Shown here: positions 1-8,664 of the stretch, one piece after another
How the letters are laid out: every line of letters begins with the position of its first letter
Numbering within the stretch: the first letter of the stretch is position 1
Assembly: GCA_005773635.1 (NCBI GenBank)
Contig: SXHN01000054.1
Span: 46,489-110,488 of the forward strand
Direction: 5' to 3'
Source: Actinomycetota bacterium
GTDB lineage: Bacteria > Actinomycetota > Acidimicrobiia > IMCC26256 > PALSA-610
DNA length: 64,000 nucleotides
Program-made: the position numbers and the translations under genes
The notes under the pieces: model-generated
What the model saw: only the letters and a program-made list of their open reading frames with translations
Told to the model about the DNA's origin: nothing
The model's database searches: none

Positions 1-543
1 GAGGTCCGATGGCGGATCTTTGGGCTTTTCAACGAGACGAATGATCTCGCCGAATTCGTCGAGCGCGGCGACCCCGAACGAACTTGGGTTGTCGACGTGC
101 GTCAGCAATACCTGTGCCGAAGGTGGACCAGCCTGTTCGTTGGCGGTTCCGAGTTGTGGGTGGGCGGCGTGGCTCGCTTCGAAGCGTTCGACGAAGTCGG
201 TAAGACCCTGCTGGAGCATGTTGTCGCCTAGGTACATCACAAAATCTTCGTCGCCTAGGAACGGACGGGCGATCAGAACACAATGCGCCAGGCCCAGTGG
301 AGCATCCTGTTGGATATAGGTGACGTTGACGCCAAACTGCCACCCGTCGCCCACAGCATTCATGATCTCGTCGCCGGTTTCGCCGATAACGATCCCAATC
401 TCGCGGATCCCGGCTTCGGCCATGGCCTCAATTCCGTAAAAGAGAATAGGTTTGTTGGCAATTGGTACGAGCTGTTTTGCGCTGGTATGGGTAATTGGTC
501 GTAACCGTGTGCCAGCGCCGCCTGAGAGAATGAGACCCTTCAT
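1..543 (-). CDS. Glucose-1-phosphate nucleotidyltransferase, partial (3' end off window)
   Basis: Sugar-nucleotide pyrophosphorylase of the RmlA/StrD type. It should join glucose-1-phosphate to a nucleoside triphosphate (probably dTTP) for cell-surface sugar synthesis. Reading the minus strand from ATG at 543 gives MKGLILSGGAGTRLRPIT, the N-terminal nucleotide-binding signature, then SAKQLVPIANKPILFYGIE with the family lysine, YIQQDAPLGLAH, and LGDNML with the metal-binding aspartate. The frame is open for 181 codons to the window edge, so the C-terminus is missing. The ordering QQDAPLGLAH and LGDNML resembles the longer StrD-like branch more than short RmlA, but the part that would decide this is off the window. 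The gene is divergent from the small HIT-like gene that begins 27 nt away. Confidence 0.88.
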   Translation of the reverse strand, partial: MKGLILSGGAGTRLRPITHTSAKQLVPIANKPILFYGIEAMAEAGIREIGIVIGETGDEIMNAVGDGWQFGVNVTYIQQDAPLGLAHCVLIARPFLGDEDFVMYLGDNMLQQGLTDFVERFEASHAAHPQLGTANEQAGPPSAQVLLTHVDNPSSFGVAALDEFGEIIRLVEKPKDPPSDL

Positions 544-570
544 GTGGTTGGCGAGTCTAGGGTTCCGGTG

Positions 571-909
571 GTGACTAATACGCCAACAGAGTGGCCCCAC
601 AGCGACAACTGCGATCTCTGCGAAGCTGCAAGGATCACGGAGTGGTTTCACGAAGATGAAATCTGCTGGATCGCCGAGTGCGAAATCTGCTCTACGCCGA
701 TGGTCGTGTGGCGCCATCACGGAGTCGAACCCCCACTACAGCACATGGACCACATGCATTCGAATCTCAGTGCCGTCGTAACGAAGTTCTTCGAATTTGA
801 GCACTATGTCGACGATCACATGCGCAACATCCCTGACCATTACCACGCCCATGCCCGTCCCAAAGGCGGCTTTTTTGGGCACGGACTCCGACGAAAGGAT
901 CCATCATGA
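571..909 (+). CDS. Small cysteine-rich protein with HIT-like HxHxH motif
   Basis: About 112 residues. The N-terminus carries CDLC and then CWIAECEIC, a pair of CxxC motifs that could bind zinc. The C-terminus carries PDHYHAHARP, which fits the H-x-H-x-H catalytic pattern of HIT nucleotide hydrolases. The overall order (CxxC, acidic ED, central histidines, terminal HxHxH) resembles a divergent HIT fold, but this is inferred from motifs only. GTG at 571 is chosen because TAGGG lies 8 nt upstream; GTG at 568 is equally possible. The stop codon overlaps the ATG of the next gene as ATGA, so the two are probably translationally coupled. Confidence 0.7.
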   Translation: MTNTPTEWPHSDNCDLCEAARITEWFHEDEICWIAECEICSTPMVVWRHHGVEPPLQHMDHMHSNLSAVVTKFFEFEHYVDDHMRNIPDHYHAHARPKGGFFGHGLRRKDPS

Positions 910-2066
910 CTGCGGAAACCGAATCGCTCCTAGCGCGTATCGCTGAACTGACTGATCGCTTAGATCTCCTCGAAGAACGCGAGAGCAGGCGAGGTAACAA
1001 CCAAGAACCACACACGGTCAGCCGCCGGGGCATGTTGCGCTACGCGGCAGTGGGCGCAGGCGCCGCGATCGCAGGATCCGTGGTTGCAACAACCCACCCT
1101 GCCGCGGCGGACACGGGTGACAACTTCGTGCTCGGAGTGACGAATGACGCCGACGCGACCACATTTTTGCTCGGCAGTGGCATCACCGATGCAGTGCTGA
1201 ATGTCGACACAGGCGGTCAGGCCACCACAGTCGCGATCGACGCATATTCGCTCGACTCACCCGCAATATCTGGTACTGCGCAGACGACTGGCAGCGGGCT
1301 TCAGGGTACGTCGTCCGCGGGCATCGGCGTTGTGGGTATATCGACCACAGGTGCTGGCGTTCGGGGCACCTCGGACTCGTCGTCAGGCGTCATTGCCGAG
1401 AGCGTTACATACGTCGGCCTAACAGTCTCCACTACTTCAGGTCCGGTCGCGATCCTGGCCACGAACCAAACGGGTGATGGCACGACCGCGGTAATCAGGG
1501 CGACGCACGACGGAAGCGGCTCCGTTATCGAAGCGACATCGAGTGCGGGCAACGCGGTGACAGCTACTGCCGATGCTGGGGTGGCGGTGCAGGCCGAGTC
1601 GGCGACCGGCGTCGGGGTTAGTGGCACGTCCGGGAGTGCAATCGGCGTCACAGGCACTTCGGGTTCGAATGTAGGAGTGCTGGGTACTACAACCACTGGC
1701 AAGGCGGGTGTTGAAGGTGTGTCGACAACGTCCAGCGTTGGTGTCTATGGCAGCTCGTCGGGCACGGGAACCGCGCTGTTCGGTCGTGGTTTCGGAACCG
1801 GACGTGCGGTTGCGGGCTACATCTCGAATGTGTCGAGTGCTTCGGCGTGCATATACGGCAACACTCTCGGCACGGGCGCTGGCGTCGAAGGCAAGAGCCT
1901 GAACGGTCGAGGGGCGCAATTCACTGGGAAGCTCGCCCAGGTTCGTTTGGTGCCGGGCGCGCTATCTACCCGTCCGAACGGTGGGGCGCGTGGCGATTTG
2001 TATTGCGATGCGGGCGGGCGATTGTGGTTCTGCAAAGGCAGTGTGGGTTGGGTGCAAATCGGCTGA
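906..2066 (+). CDS. Tat-exported repeat protein with N-terminal coiled coil
   Basis: 386 residues. Residues 1-35 form a short leucine-rich amphipathic helix. This is followed by SRRGMLRYAAVGAGAAIAGS and an AxA-like cleavage region (HPAAA), a twin-arginine signal. Residues 75-335 are rich in Gly, Ser, Thr and Val, with recurring GVxGTS-like units (for example GVRGTSDSSSGV and GVSGTSGSAIGV), suggesting a repetitive beta-structured surface domain. The C-terminus (GARGDLYCDAGGRLWFCKGS) has two cysteines and looks like a distinct cap. No enzymatic motif is visible. Export through Tat implies folding before secretion. Its start overlaps the upstream HIT-like gene by 4 nt. Function unknown. Confidence 0.8.
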   Translation: MTAETESLLARIAELTDRLDLLEERESRRGNNQEPHTVSRRGMLRYAAVGAGAAIAGSVVATTHPAAADTGDNFVLGVTNDADATTFLLGSGITDAVLNVDTGGQATTVAIDAYSLDSPAISGTAQTTGSGLQGTSSAGIGVVGISTTGAGVRGTSDSSSGVIAESVTYVGLTVSTTSGPVAILATNQTGDGTTAVIRATHDGSGSVIEATSSAGNAVTATADAGVAVQAESATGVGVSGTSGSAIGVTGTSGSNVGVLGTTTTGKAGVEGVSTTSSVGVYGSSSGTGTALFGRGFGTGRAVAGYISNVSSASACIYGNTLGTGAGVEGKSLNGRGAQFTGKLAQVRLVPGALSTRPNGGARGDLYCDAGGRLWFCKGSVGWVQIG

Positions 2067-2087
2067 TCAATACATAACGACGTCGCC

Positions 2088-3389
2088 TCACGGATGGGAA
2101 TTGACGAAACCCACCTGCGAGTACGTCTTGCCGAGGATCTCATGGTCGTCAGCATTCATCCACTTGTCGAGCACCGTCGCGTACACGCTGCGGTAATCAA
2201 CGTGGCTGCGTAAATTGCCATAGTCGACTAGCTGTGCGTTGGCGAGCGAAGGCATTTGCCCGTAGAGCCCGCCTTTCACCCGCGGGCCCACTGCGATGGC
2301 TGCTCCAGACGTTCCGTGGTCGGTTCCAGCCCCGTCGTTTTCTTCAGGGCGACGCCCAAATTCACTGAACGTCAAGCTCATGACGTTATCGGCCCAACTC
2401 GGATTCAGTTTCGTGAAGAGCGCATCGATTCCTTTGTCGAGGGAGTCCATGAGGCCGGCATGGCCCGCAAGTTGTCCAGTGTGGGTATCGAAGCCATCAA
2501 GCGAGACGTTGAACACTCGAATTCCGAGATTGCGATTGACGAGACCAGCGACGAGTTCCATTTGTCGCACGAACCAATTGTTGTTGGGGTTCGCGGGGTA
2601 GGCAGGCGCGATACGACCAGTGAGTCGAAGCACGTTCGCGTTCGTGCGGGCGATGGTGTCGCCCCATTGCCCGAGGCCGGTGCGACCGGCACGAGCAATC
2701 GCCGCTACGTCGTCGTACAAGCGGGCGTCGTCTTGGTTACTTCGATTGATACCGAATCGGCCACCGACCGACATCGGCAACGCCGAACCGCGGCCTTGTG
2801 AACCGACGAGGTGCAATGGCACTCCATTCGTGTTCAACGTCACGGCGTACAAAGATTCAATTGCCGCGTTTGGCAGGTCGTCGAGGTAACGCCCAATCCA
2901 TCCGGTCGGCACGCTTTGCGAAGTGCCGCCCCAGCCTTGCATCCAGTAGGCCATCGACGTGAAGTGGCTGAAATCGGGTGGGTTGTACCCAACGCCTTGA
3001 ATCAGCGCGACATCACCTGCGTCGTATCGCTGCTTCAACTTCACCAGCGAAGGATGGAGTCCGACCGCGCTATTGATATTGAGCGTTTGGCCGGCATCGA
3101 AGCCAAGATTGGGGCGCAATGCGTGGTAGTTGCTGTCGTTGTGTGGAACCACCATGTTGAGGGAGTCGTTGCCGCCTCCAAGGGTGATGAGCACCAAGAT
3201 GGCATCGGTCGACTTCAGTGGCGGAGCCGCGAAAGCTTCGAGGTGCGAAAGCATGGGTGCGAATGCCACACCGCCACCAGCTATCGCGGAGGCTTGAATA
3301 AACCTGCGCCGCGAGAATCCTGGGTTCGTCTCGGGCACCGAAAGCGCCGCGAGCACCTCTGCAGTTTCAGGTTCACGTGTGAGTGTCAT
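2088..3389 (-). CDS. DUF1501 family Tat-exported protein
   Basis: 433 residues. The twin-arginine signal is at about residues 26-50 (SRRRFIQASAIAGGGVAFAP). It continues with LVLITLGGGNDSLNMVVPHN and later LTFSEFGRRPEENDGAGTDH, hallmarks of the DUF1501 family, whose fold is related to alkaline phosphatase/sulfatase enzymes. The final H-G-T-S and acidic residues could be metal ligands, but no substrate is known. ATG at 3389 is preceded by a GGGGGAA ribosome-binding site. It follows the DUF1800 gene by 15 nt on the same strand. These two families almost always occur together, so they probably act as one exported system. Confidence 0.9.
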   Translation of the reverse strand: MTLTREPETAEVLAALSVPETNPGFSRRRFIQASAIAGGGVAFAPMLSHLEAFAAPPLKSTDAILVLITLGGGNDSLNMVVPHNDSNYHALRPNLGFDAGQTLNINSAVGLHPSLVKLKQRYDAGDVALIQGVGYNPPDFSHFTSMAYWMQGWGGTSQSVPTGWIGRYLDDLPNAAIESLYAVTLNTNGVPLHLVGSQGRGSALPMSVGGRFGINRSNQDDARLYDDVAAIARAGRTGLGQWGDTIARTNANVLRLTGRIAPAYPANPNNNWFVRQMELVAGLVNRNLGIRVFNVSLDGFDTHTGQLAGHAGLMDSLDKGIDALFTKLNPSWADNVMSLTFSEFGRRPEENDGAGTDHGTSGAAIAVGPRVKGGLYGQMPSLANAQLVDYGNLRSHVDYRSVYATVLDKWMNADDHEILGKTYSQVGFVNSHP

Positions 3390-3404
3390 TGGTTCCCCCA
3401 GGGA

Positions 3405-4757
3405 TCAGGCGAGGTTGAATTCGGGCGAGAGCAGTACCAACACCACCAAGTTCGACCATGTGCGTTGGTCCCAACTCCCGGTATGCGATTGGCGGGTTAC
3501 GGCGGCGATGAGCTGCCGTCGCGTGTTGGCTGAGGGGTTGAATATTCCGAACGCGGTCAAGGCGTAATCGACTGCGTCGACGAAGCGATTTGCGCCGCCG
3601 CCATCGAGGATGGTGATGATCGAATCGCGAACCGAAGTGTCGATGTTGGGATCATCGCTCCAGTTGAAGAGCTGGTTGATGACATTGCCGGTGAAATCGG
3701 CCCGCTGCCACATTGCCGATGCATTCAGCCAATACTGATTGTTTTTCCACCCAGCCACGTTTGGTGGCTCGAACAACGTCTGGCCCATGTCACCCATGTA
3801 CCACTGTGGGTTGATGTTGTCGGCAGTGAGACCGGTGTATTTCAATATGGCCGCAACCCACTCGACCGGGCTGCGCACGAGCCCCTGCTTCGCCGTCGTC
3901 GTGTAGAACTCCGGTCGCACAAAGAGCGCTCGGAGCAGCGGCTGCATTTCCAGGTCGTTGTCGAGAAACACTTGCGCCAGTTCGTCGACGATGTTCGCGC
4001 TGGGGTTTGGGTATGCGAAGAACGTCCAGAGCTTGTTGACGATGTATTTGGCTGAGACGGTCTTTTTGGCAAGATTCTCTTGCAGAAGAAAGTCGATAAT
4101 CCCAGGACCATTCCAATTTCGGGTCTGGCCCATGAAGGTCTTTTGTGAGTGGTCATGACGACTGTCGTAGTAGATGTATTGGGTCGAGTCGTTGTCGTGA
4201 ATGTTGTAGCCGGTCCATGCTTTCGCGGCCGCGAGTATGTCGCCCTGGGTGTATTGGTTTACCCCGAGGGTAAACAACTCCATGAGTTCACGCGCGAAGT
4301 TTTCGTTTGCGTTGCCCTTGTAGTTATAGGAGTTGTCGAGGTAGTGCAACATTGCAGGCTGTAGCGACATGGTGTGGATGAGTGTGCGGAAATTGCCCAT
4401 GCCGGTATCGCGAAACAACTTGTTTTGGTCATACATCAATACCATGTTGCCGACCTTGGCATTTTCGCTGCAGAGCAGGCCGTGCCAAAACAGGGTCATG
4501 CGTTCTTGCAACGGTTTCGGTGCGGTTGCCATGCGGTCCAGCCACCACTGTTGCAGGAGGTACTCCCACTCCCAATCGTTCACGTTGGGGTCGTTGAAGA
4601 ACGCTGGTGGGTTGGAGTCGTCTGGCGTGACGACGTCATCGACAAGCAAATCGACAATCTCGGTGATTGTCATTGCGCTGAGCGTCGTGACTTCGGCTTG
4701 GGTCGCACCAAAGCCTGCTCGACGCATCAAATGGGCTACATCGTCTGGTGCTGCCAT
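3405..4757 (-). CDS. DUF1800 family protein
   Basis: 450 residues from ATG at 4757, which has AGGGGGA a few nt upstream. A longer reading to 4883 adds a basic, low-complexity extension without a better start. The N-terminus VAHLMRRAGFGATQAEV is the characteristic opening of DUF1800 (Ala-His-Leu-x-x-Arg-x-xFG). Later FARELMELFTLGVNQYTQGD and FEPPNVAGWKNNQYWLN match the conserved core. No clear signal peptide is visible, unlike its DUF1501 partner. Biochemical role unknown. The pair is inferred to be a two-gene operon with the DUF1800 gene first. Confidence 0.9.
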   Translation of the reverse strand: MAAPDDVAHLMRRAGFGATQAEVTTLSAMTITEIVDLLVDDVVTPDDSNPPAFFNDPNVNDWEWEYLLQQWWLDRMATAPKPLQERMTLFWHGLLCSENAKVGNMVLMYDQNKLFRDTGMGNFRTLIHTMSLQPAMLHYLDNSYNYKGNANENFARELMELFTLGVNQYTQGDILAAAKAWTGYNIHDNDSTQYIYYDSRHDHSQKTFMGQTRNWNGPGIIDFLLQENLAKKTVSAKYIVNKLWTFFAYPNPSANIVDELAQVFLDNDLEMQPLLRALFVRPEFYTTTAKQGLVRSPVEWVAAILKYTGLTADNINPQWYMGDMGQTLFEPPNVAGWKNNQYWLNASAMWQRADFTGNVINQLFNWSDDPNIDTSVRDSIITILDGGGANRFVDAVDYALTAFGIFNPSANTRRQLIAAVTRQSHTGSWDQRTWSNLVVLVLLSPEFNLA

Positions 4758-4917
4758 CGGTATTCCCCCTAGTTCCTGATCTATATCGGCGCTTGGGGTG
4801 TTGAAACTTGAAGGTAATCGCGCGGTGCGCGCGCAAAGATTCGCGCATTTGATCGCCTGAGCGGACGCGCTCAAGGCGCTCACAGCGAGCTATGACAAGC
4901 CCGCTACGACAGACCGC

Positions 4918-5763
4918 CTACGGCAATCCAGCTCTGGCGTGCTCCACCTCGATGGTTTCAATTCTTCCCGAGAGGGTCACCACGGTTTCATCGGGATGCG
5001 ACGAGTCCGCGGTACACACAAACAGTGTCGTGCCGTTGTCGCCTCCGAGCATGCAGGCATATGCCGGTCGACCAGTATCGACAACCTGCAGCACCTCGCC
5101 ACCTTCACGAACACGAATAACGCGACCAGACAATGGGCAGGCGCTCCAGATCGCTCCGTCATCGTCGAGGCAAATCCCGTCGGGCACCGCGCCTTGGAGT
5201 TTCGCCCATACGCGACGATTGCTGAGGTGGCCGCGGGCATCGATGTCGAACGCGGTTAAACGTCCCTTCCACGATTCGCCGACGATCAATGTGCTGCCGT
5301 CTGGGGTAATCGCCATGCCATTAGGAAACCCCAATTCCGACGCGACCTCGATGACAGCGCCGTCCGTGTCGACCATGATGAGGTTCGTGAGGCACGGCTC
5401 GCCACCGCCATCCAGATCGAAGCCGAAGTTGCCCACGTACGCGCGACCGAGCTGATCAACGACCATGTCATTGCAATGCCATGAAGCGAGTGCGCGGAGA
5501 TCCGCGACCGTGGTCAACCGGCCGTCGGGCTCTTGGCGCAGTAGTCGTCGATCTCTCATCGAAACGACCATGAGATTTCCGTTGGGGTCCCACCCCAAGC
5601 CACTTGGCTGTTCCGGCACGCTGCAGATCGTTTCGGTGGTGCTGTCGGGGTTCAAGGCGAGTACGAGACCGCGGTGCATGTCAGAGAAGTACAGGCGGCC
5701 GTCGCGCCAGCGAGGTCCTTCGCCAAACGCGATACCGTCGAGCACTGTTGTGCAGTCGCTCAT
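4918..5763 (-). CDS. SMP-30/gluconolactonase family lactonase
   Basis: 281 residues. Six-bladed beta-propeller hydrolase of the SMP-30/regucalcin/gluconolactonase family, likely opening sugar lactones. GEGPRWRDGRLYFSDMHRG near the N-terminus supplies the first metal-ligand glutamate. ELGFPNGMAI gives the conserved asparagine, and DGICLDDDGAIWSA the catalytic aspartate. The start at ATG 5763 is chosen because it overlaps the stop of the upstream MFS gene as ATGA; a longer reading to 5871 would run deep into that gene. Coupling to a transporter suggests uptake and hydrolysis of the same small molecule, though the substrate cannot be read from the sequence. Confidence 0.88.
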   Translation of the reverse strand: MSDCTTVLDGIAFGEGPRWRDGRLYFSDMHRGLVLALNPDSTTETICSVPEQPSGLGWDPNGNLMVVSMRDRRLLRQEPDGRLTTVADLRALASWHCNDMVVDQLGRAYVGNFGFDLDGGGEPCLTNLIMVDTDGAVIEVASELGFPNGMAITPDGSTLIVGESWKGRLTAFDIDARGHLSNRRVWAKLQGAVPDGICLDDDGAIWSACPLSGRVIRVREGGEVLQVVDTGRPAYACMLGGDNGTTLFVCTADSSHPDETVVTLSGRIETIEVEHARAGLP

Positions 5764-7382
5764 GGGTCGGGCTCCAATTCGGAAGGGCTGATCTCGTCGA
5801 GATCGCGTTGATTGGTTTCGGGAAGAAACGGTACAACCAACACAGCCGCAATGAACGTGCCGAGGGCACACAACGCGATGGATCTTCCGATTCCACCAAA
5901 GGGATCGCGCAGTCGTCCGGCGATCTGCAACCCCACAACAGAGCCCATCACGCTGATCACCGTGACAAGACCATTCGATGTACCCCGCGTTTCGGTTGGG
6001 AATAGCTCAACATTCTGTGTGCCGATAGCCAGTGCGCCGATAGCGAGGGCAGCGTCTCCGATGCCGGAGGCAAACCACAAGATCGGCCCACCGCTCAAAA
6101 AGAACAGTGCGCGGATCGCGGAACCGACACTCAGAGCGACGATCGCAACTGGGCGTCGTCCATACCGTTCGAGTAACCGACCCGAGACTGCAATCGCAAG
6201 GAACCCGGGCGCAGTAGTCGTGGCGAAACGAAACAGCAGGATGAAGCGGTTGGAGTAGTCGTGGACGTCGGTGAGATACGTATTGGTGAGTTGTGCCGAT
6301 GGTGCAGACAGCACATTCATGAAGAACCCAATGAGGGCCATCAAGATGAAGCGACGCCGGTATTGCGCACCAAAAACCTCACCTAGTCGTCCCCGTTGAA
6401 TGGGGGCTCGTGCAATGCGTTCGTATCGCTTGGACTCTTCGAGATGTGAGCCGATCCGGCGGATCATGAGTGCGCTCGCCGCACTGACGAAGAGCATTCC
6501 TCGCCACGCCCATGGCGCGAAATCCGAAAGCGGCAACAATATGACGTTCAGCGAAAAACCGACTCCGCCTGCGAGCGCGATCATCGTGGTTGCGAACGCT
6601 CGAGCACGTTCCGGCGCTTCCTCCAAGGCGCCGACCGCTGCCACAATGCCCGCCGCAGTCGCGAAACCGCGTGCGAAGGTTTGCAGTACCGTGAGGGTTG
6701 CAGGGTCCGGCGCAAATGCGCTGAGCAGGTTCGCTCCAGCCATTGCGAGGAGTGAATACAAGATGACGCGACGGCGTCCGAATCGATCGGCGAGGCCGCC
6801 CGCAACCAGGGCAACGAGCGCACCTGCTCGCATGAACGACAACATGTCCGTCCATCGCGCATCGGTAAGATCGAAGCTCTTTTTGATCGGGCTCCCGTAT
6901 TGCCCAACGATCGATTGGCCAAATACGCCCACCGCAATCGCGAACCCTGCAGTGGCGAGGTACGTCGCTTGTTCTTTCGAATACGCGACCGGGGGCAACA
7001 ACGGCGTCGGCTTCGGACGTTTCGGCTCGGCGGCGCCGGCCAAGTCGGAAGCGATCGCGGCACCGGCGAATACGCAAGCCTTTTCGTAGTGCAACATCAA
7101 CATCGAAGTGACGATGCCATTGAAATAGGGAAGTCTGAGGTCGTTACTGGCCGCAATGGTGAGCGCGGTGCCTTGACCGGTTTCGCTCGGCACGCACGTG
7201 AAGCGCATCGTTCCGTCGTCACTCGGATCGTCGTCGATTATTGCCCGAAAGGTTCGGACCTCGAACCCGTCATCTTCGCTCGTCGAATCCAGCACCGCGT
7301 TGAATCGGGCGACGAGTAACTCCTCAACGGCCTCACGCGATGATTCAAGTTCAACGACGATCGAATGCTGCACGGGCGGCAT
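5760..7382 (-). CDS. MFS transporter with N-terminal soluble extension
   Basis: 540 residues from ATG 7382. The first ~115 residues are hydrophilic and resemble a small alpha/beta domain (HSIVVELESS, FEVRTFRAII, MRFTCVPSETGQGTALTIAA). The rest is a 12-segment major facilitator core. It has the loop signature GGLADRFGRRRVIL between segments 2 and 3, the repeat SGRLLERYGRRPVAIVAL in the second half, and ELFPTETRGTSNGL. The C-terminus is acidic. The soluble extension is unusual for MFS proteins. An earlier in-frame ATG at 7418 would overlap the divergent bcp start, so 7382 is preferred, though no strong ribosome-binding site precedes it. Coupled to the SMP-30 gene downstream. Confidence 0.85.
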   Translation of the reverse strand: MPPVQHSIVVELESSREAVEELLVARFNAVLDSTSEDDGFEVRTFRAIIDDDPSDDGTMRFTCVPSETGQGTALTIAASNDLRLPYFNGIVTSMLMLHYEKACVFAGAAIASDLAGAAEPKRPKPTPLLPPVAYSKEQATYLATAGFAIAVGVFGQSIVGQYGSPIKKSFDLTDARWTDMLSFMRAGALVALVAGGLADRFGRRRVILYSLLAMAGANLLSAFAPDPATLTVLQTFARGFATAAGIVAAVGALEEAPERARAFATTMIALAGGVGFSLNVILLPLSDFAPWAWRGMLFVSAASALMIRRIGSHLEESKRYERIARAPIQRGRLGEVFGAQYRRRFILMALIGFFMNVLSAPSAQLTNTYLTDVHDYSNRFILLFRFATTTAPGFLAIAVSGRLLERYGRRPVAIVALSVGSAIRALFFLSGGPILWFASGIGDAALAIGALAIGTQNVELFPTETRGTSNGLVTVISVMGSVVGLQIAGRLRDPFGGIGRSIALCALGTFIAAVLVVPFLPETNQRDLDEISPSELEPDP

Positions 7383-7416
7383 GCTAAGCAGTGGCAACTC
7401 ACTTCGGAGGTACCCC

Positions 7417-7881
7417 ATGACGCAACTCAAGATTGGCGACGCTGTACCCAAGTTCGCATTGAGCGATCAGCACGGCAATATCGTCAAGTCCACGCAATTC
7501 AAAGGGCGGTTTTTGGTGATCTATTTCTATCCTCGTGCCGACACGCCCGGGTGCACAACCCAGTCTTGCGCGGTACGCGACGCCTTTCCCGATCTCAAGG
7601 CGTTGAACGCCGCAGTGTTGGGCGTTTCCCCCGATACTCCAGCCAAACAGTTGAAATTCGACGAGAAGTACAGCCTTGGCTTTCCGCTGCTGGCCGATGT
7701 AGACCACGAGATGGCGGATTCGTTTGGAGTCTGGGCCGAGAAGATGAACTACGGCAAGAAATACATGGGGATTGTCCGCAGCGCGTTCGTAGTAGATCCC
7801 AAAGGGAAACTCGTTGGCGTGATGTACAAGGTCAGCCCCAAAGACACCGTCCCGAAAGCAACCTCAGCTATCTCAGGTTGA
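7417..7881 (+). CDS. bcp: Thiol peroxidase Bcp (peroxiredoxin Q)
   Basis: 154 residues. Reduces hydrogen peroxide and organic hydroperoxides using thioredoxin-type donors in the cytoplasm. FYPRADTPGCTTQSCAVRD contains the peroxidatic cysteine in the TPGCT motif and, five residues on, the second cysteine typical of PrxQ/Bcp. The active-site arginine/threonine context and total length match the family. ATG 7417 has CGGAGG 6 nt upstream. It is divergent from the MFS gene with only 34 nt between starts, and it ends 6 nt from the convergent fabI stop. Confidence 0.95.
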   Translation: MTQLKIGDAVPKFALSDQHGNIVKSTQFKGRFLVIYFYPRADTPGCTTQSCAVRDAFPDLKALNAAVLGVSPDTPAKQLKFDEKYSLGFPLLADVDHEMADSFGVWAEKMNYGKKYMGIVRSAFVVDPKGKLVGVMYKVSPKDTVPKATSAISG

Positions 7882-7887
7882 GCGTGC

Positions 7888-8646
7888 CTATCCGATCGCG
7901 TGGTAGCCGCCGTCGACGTGGATGACCTCTCCTGTTGTTGCGGGGAACCAGTCGCTCATCAGCGCCACGCAGGCCCGCGCCACGGGATCGGCATTGCGAA
8001 CATCCCAACCGAGCGGTGCTCGAAGCGTCCACGCGTCTTCGAATTGTTCGAATCCGGGAATTGACTTTGCCGCGATGGTTCTGATCGGGCCCGCCGCAAC
8101 GAGGTTGACACGAATCCCGTGAGGGCCGAGGTCTCGAGCCAGGTACCTCGCTACGGATTCGAACGCGGCTTTCGCCACCCCCATCCAGTCGTAGACCGGC
8201 CAAGCCACTGTCGAGTTGTCGAAGTCGAGTCCCACGATCGCACTCCCGGGTGTCATCAGCGGTTGACAGGCGACTGCGAGCGACTTCAACGAGAACGCGC
8301 TCACCTGCATAGCAATGGCCACATCATCCCACGGTGCAGTCAGAAATCCTCCGCCGAGGCAAGAGTCTGGCGCGTAACCGATCGCGTGCAGCACTCCGTC
8401 GAGCGGTGCGCCGATGCGCGATGCAAGTGCAGCAAGATCGGCTTCATTGGTGATATCGAGTTCGACGATTTGAGCATCGGGATTGGGAAGCCTGCGGGCC
8501 GCGCGCGTCGTGAGCGATAATGCACGACCGAACGATGTGAGCACGATTTCGGCACCTTCGTTTTGGGCTTGACGTGCCACCGAGAAGGCGATGGACGCAT
8601 CGTTCAACACGCCGGTGATCAGAATTCGCTTGCCTTCAAGCAACAT
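7888..8646 (-). CDS. fabI: Enoyl-ACP reductase, FabI/InhA type
   Basis: 252 residues. NADH-dependent reduction of trans-2-enoyl-ACP, the last step of each FAS II elongation round. N-terminal GKRILITGVLNDASIAFSVA is the cofactor-binding segment of FabI/InhA. The catalytic pair is in YDWMGVAKAAFESV (Tyr-x6-Lys), which is closer to mycobacterial InhA than to E. coli FabI. NLVAAGPIRTIAAKSIPG is the substrate-loop region. AGGAG lies about 7 nt before ATG 8646. It is the last gene of the fab cluster, 18 nt after accD. In other actinobacteria this enzyme class is the isoniazid/triclosan target. Confidence 0.95.
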   Translation of the reverse strand: MLLEGKRILITGVLNDASIAFSVARQAQNEGAEIVLTSFGRALSLTTRAARRLPNPDAQIVELDITNEADLAALASRIGAPLDGVLHAIGYAPDSCLGGGFLTAPWDDVAIAMQVSAFSLKSLAVACQPLMTPGSAIVGLDFDNSTVAWPVYDWMGVAKAAFESVARYLARDLGPHGIRVNLVAAGPIRTIAAKSIPGFEQFEDAWTLRAPLGWDVRNADPVARACVALMSDWFPATTGEVIHVDGGYHAIG

Positions 8647-8664
8647 GTTGGTCTCCTGGTTGTC

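Noticed and set aside
1437..1919. Long minus-strand frame inside the Tat-exported gene
   Set aside because: A shadow of the repetitive coding sequence with arginine-rich composition and no motif.
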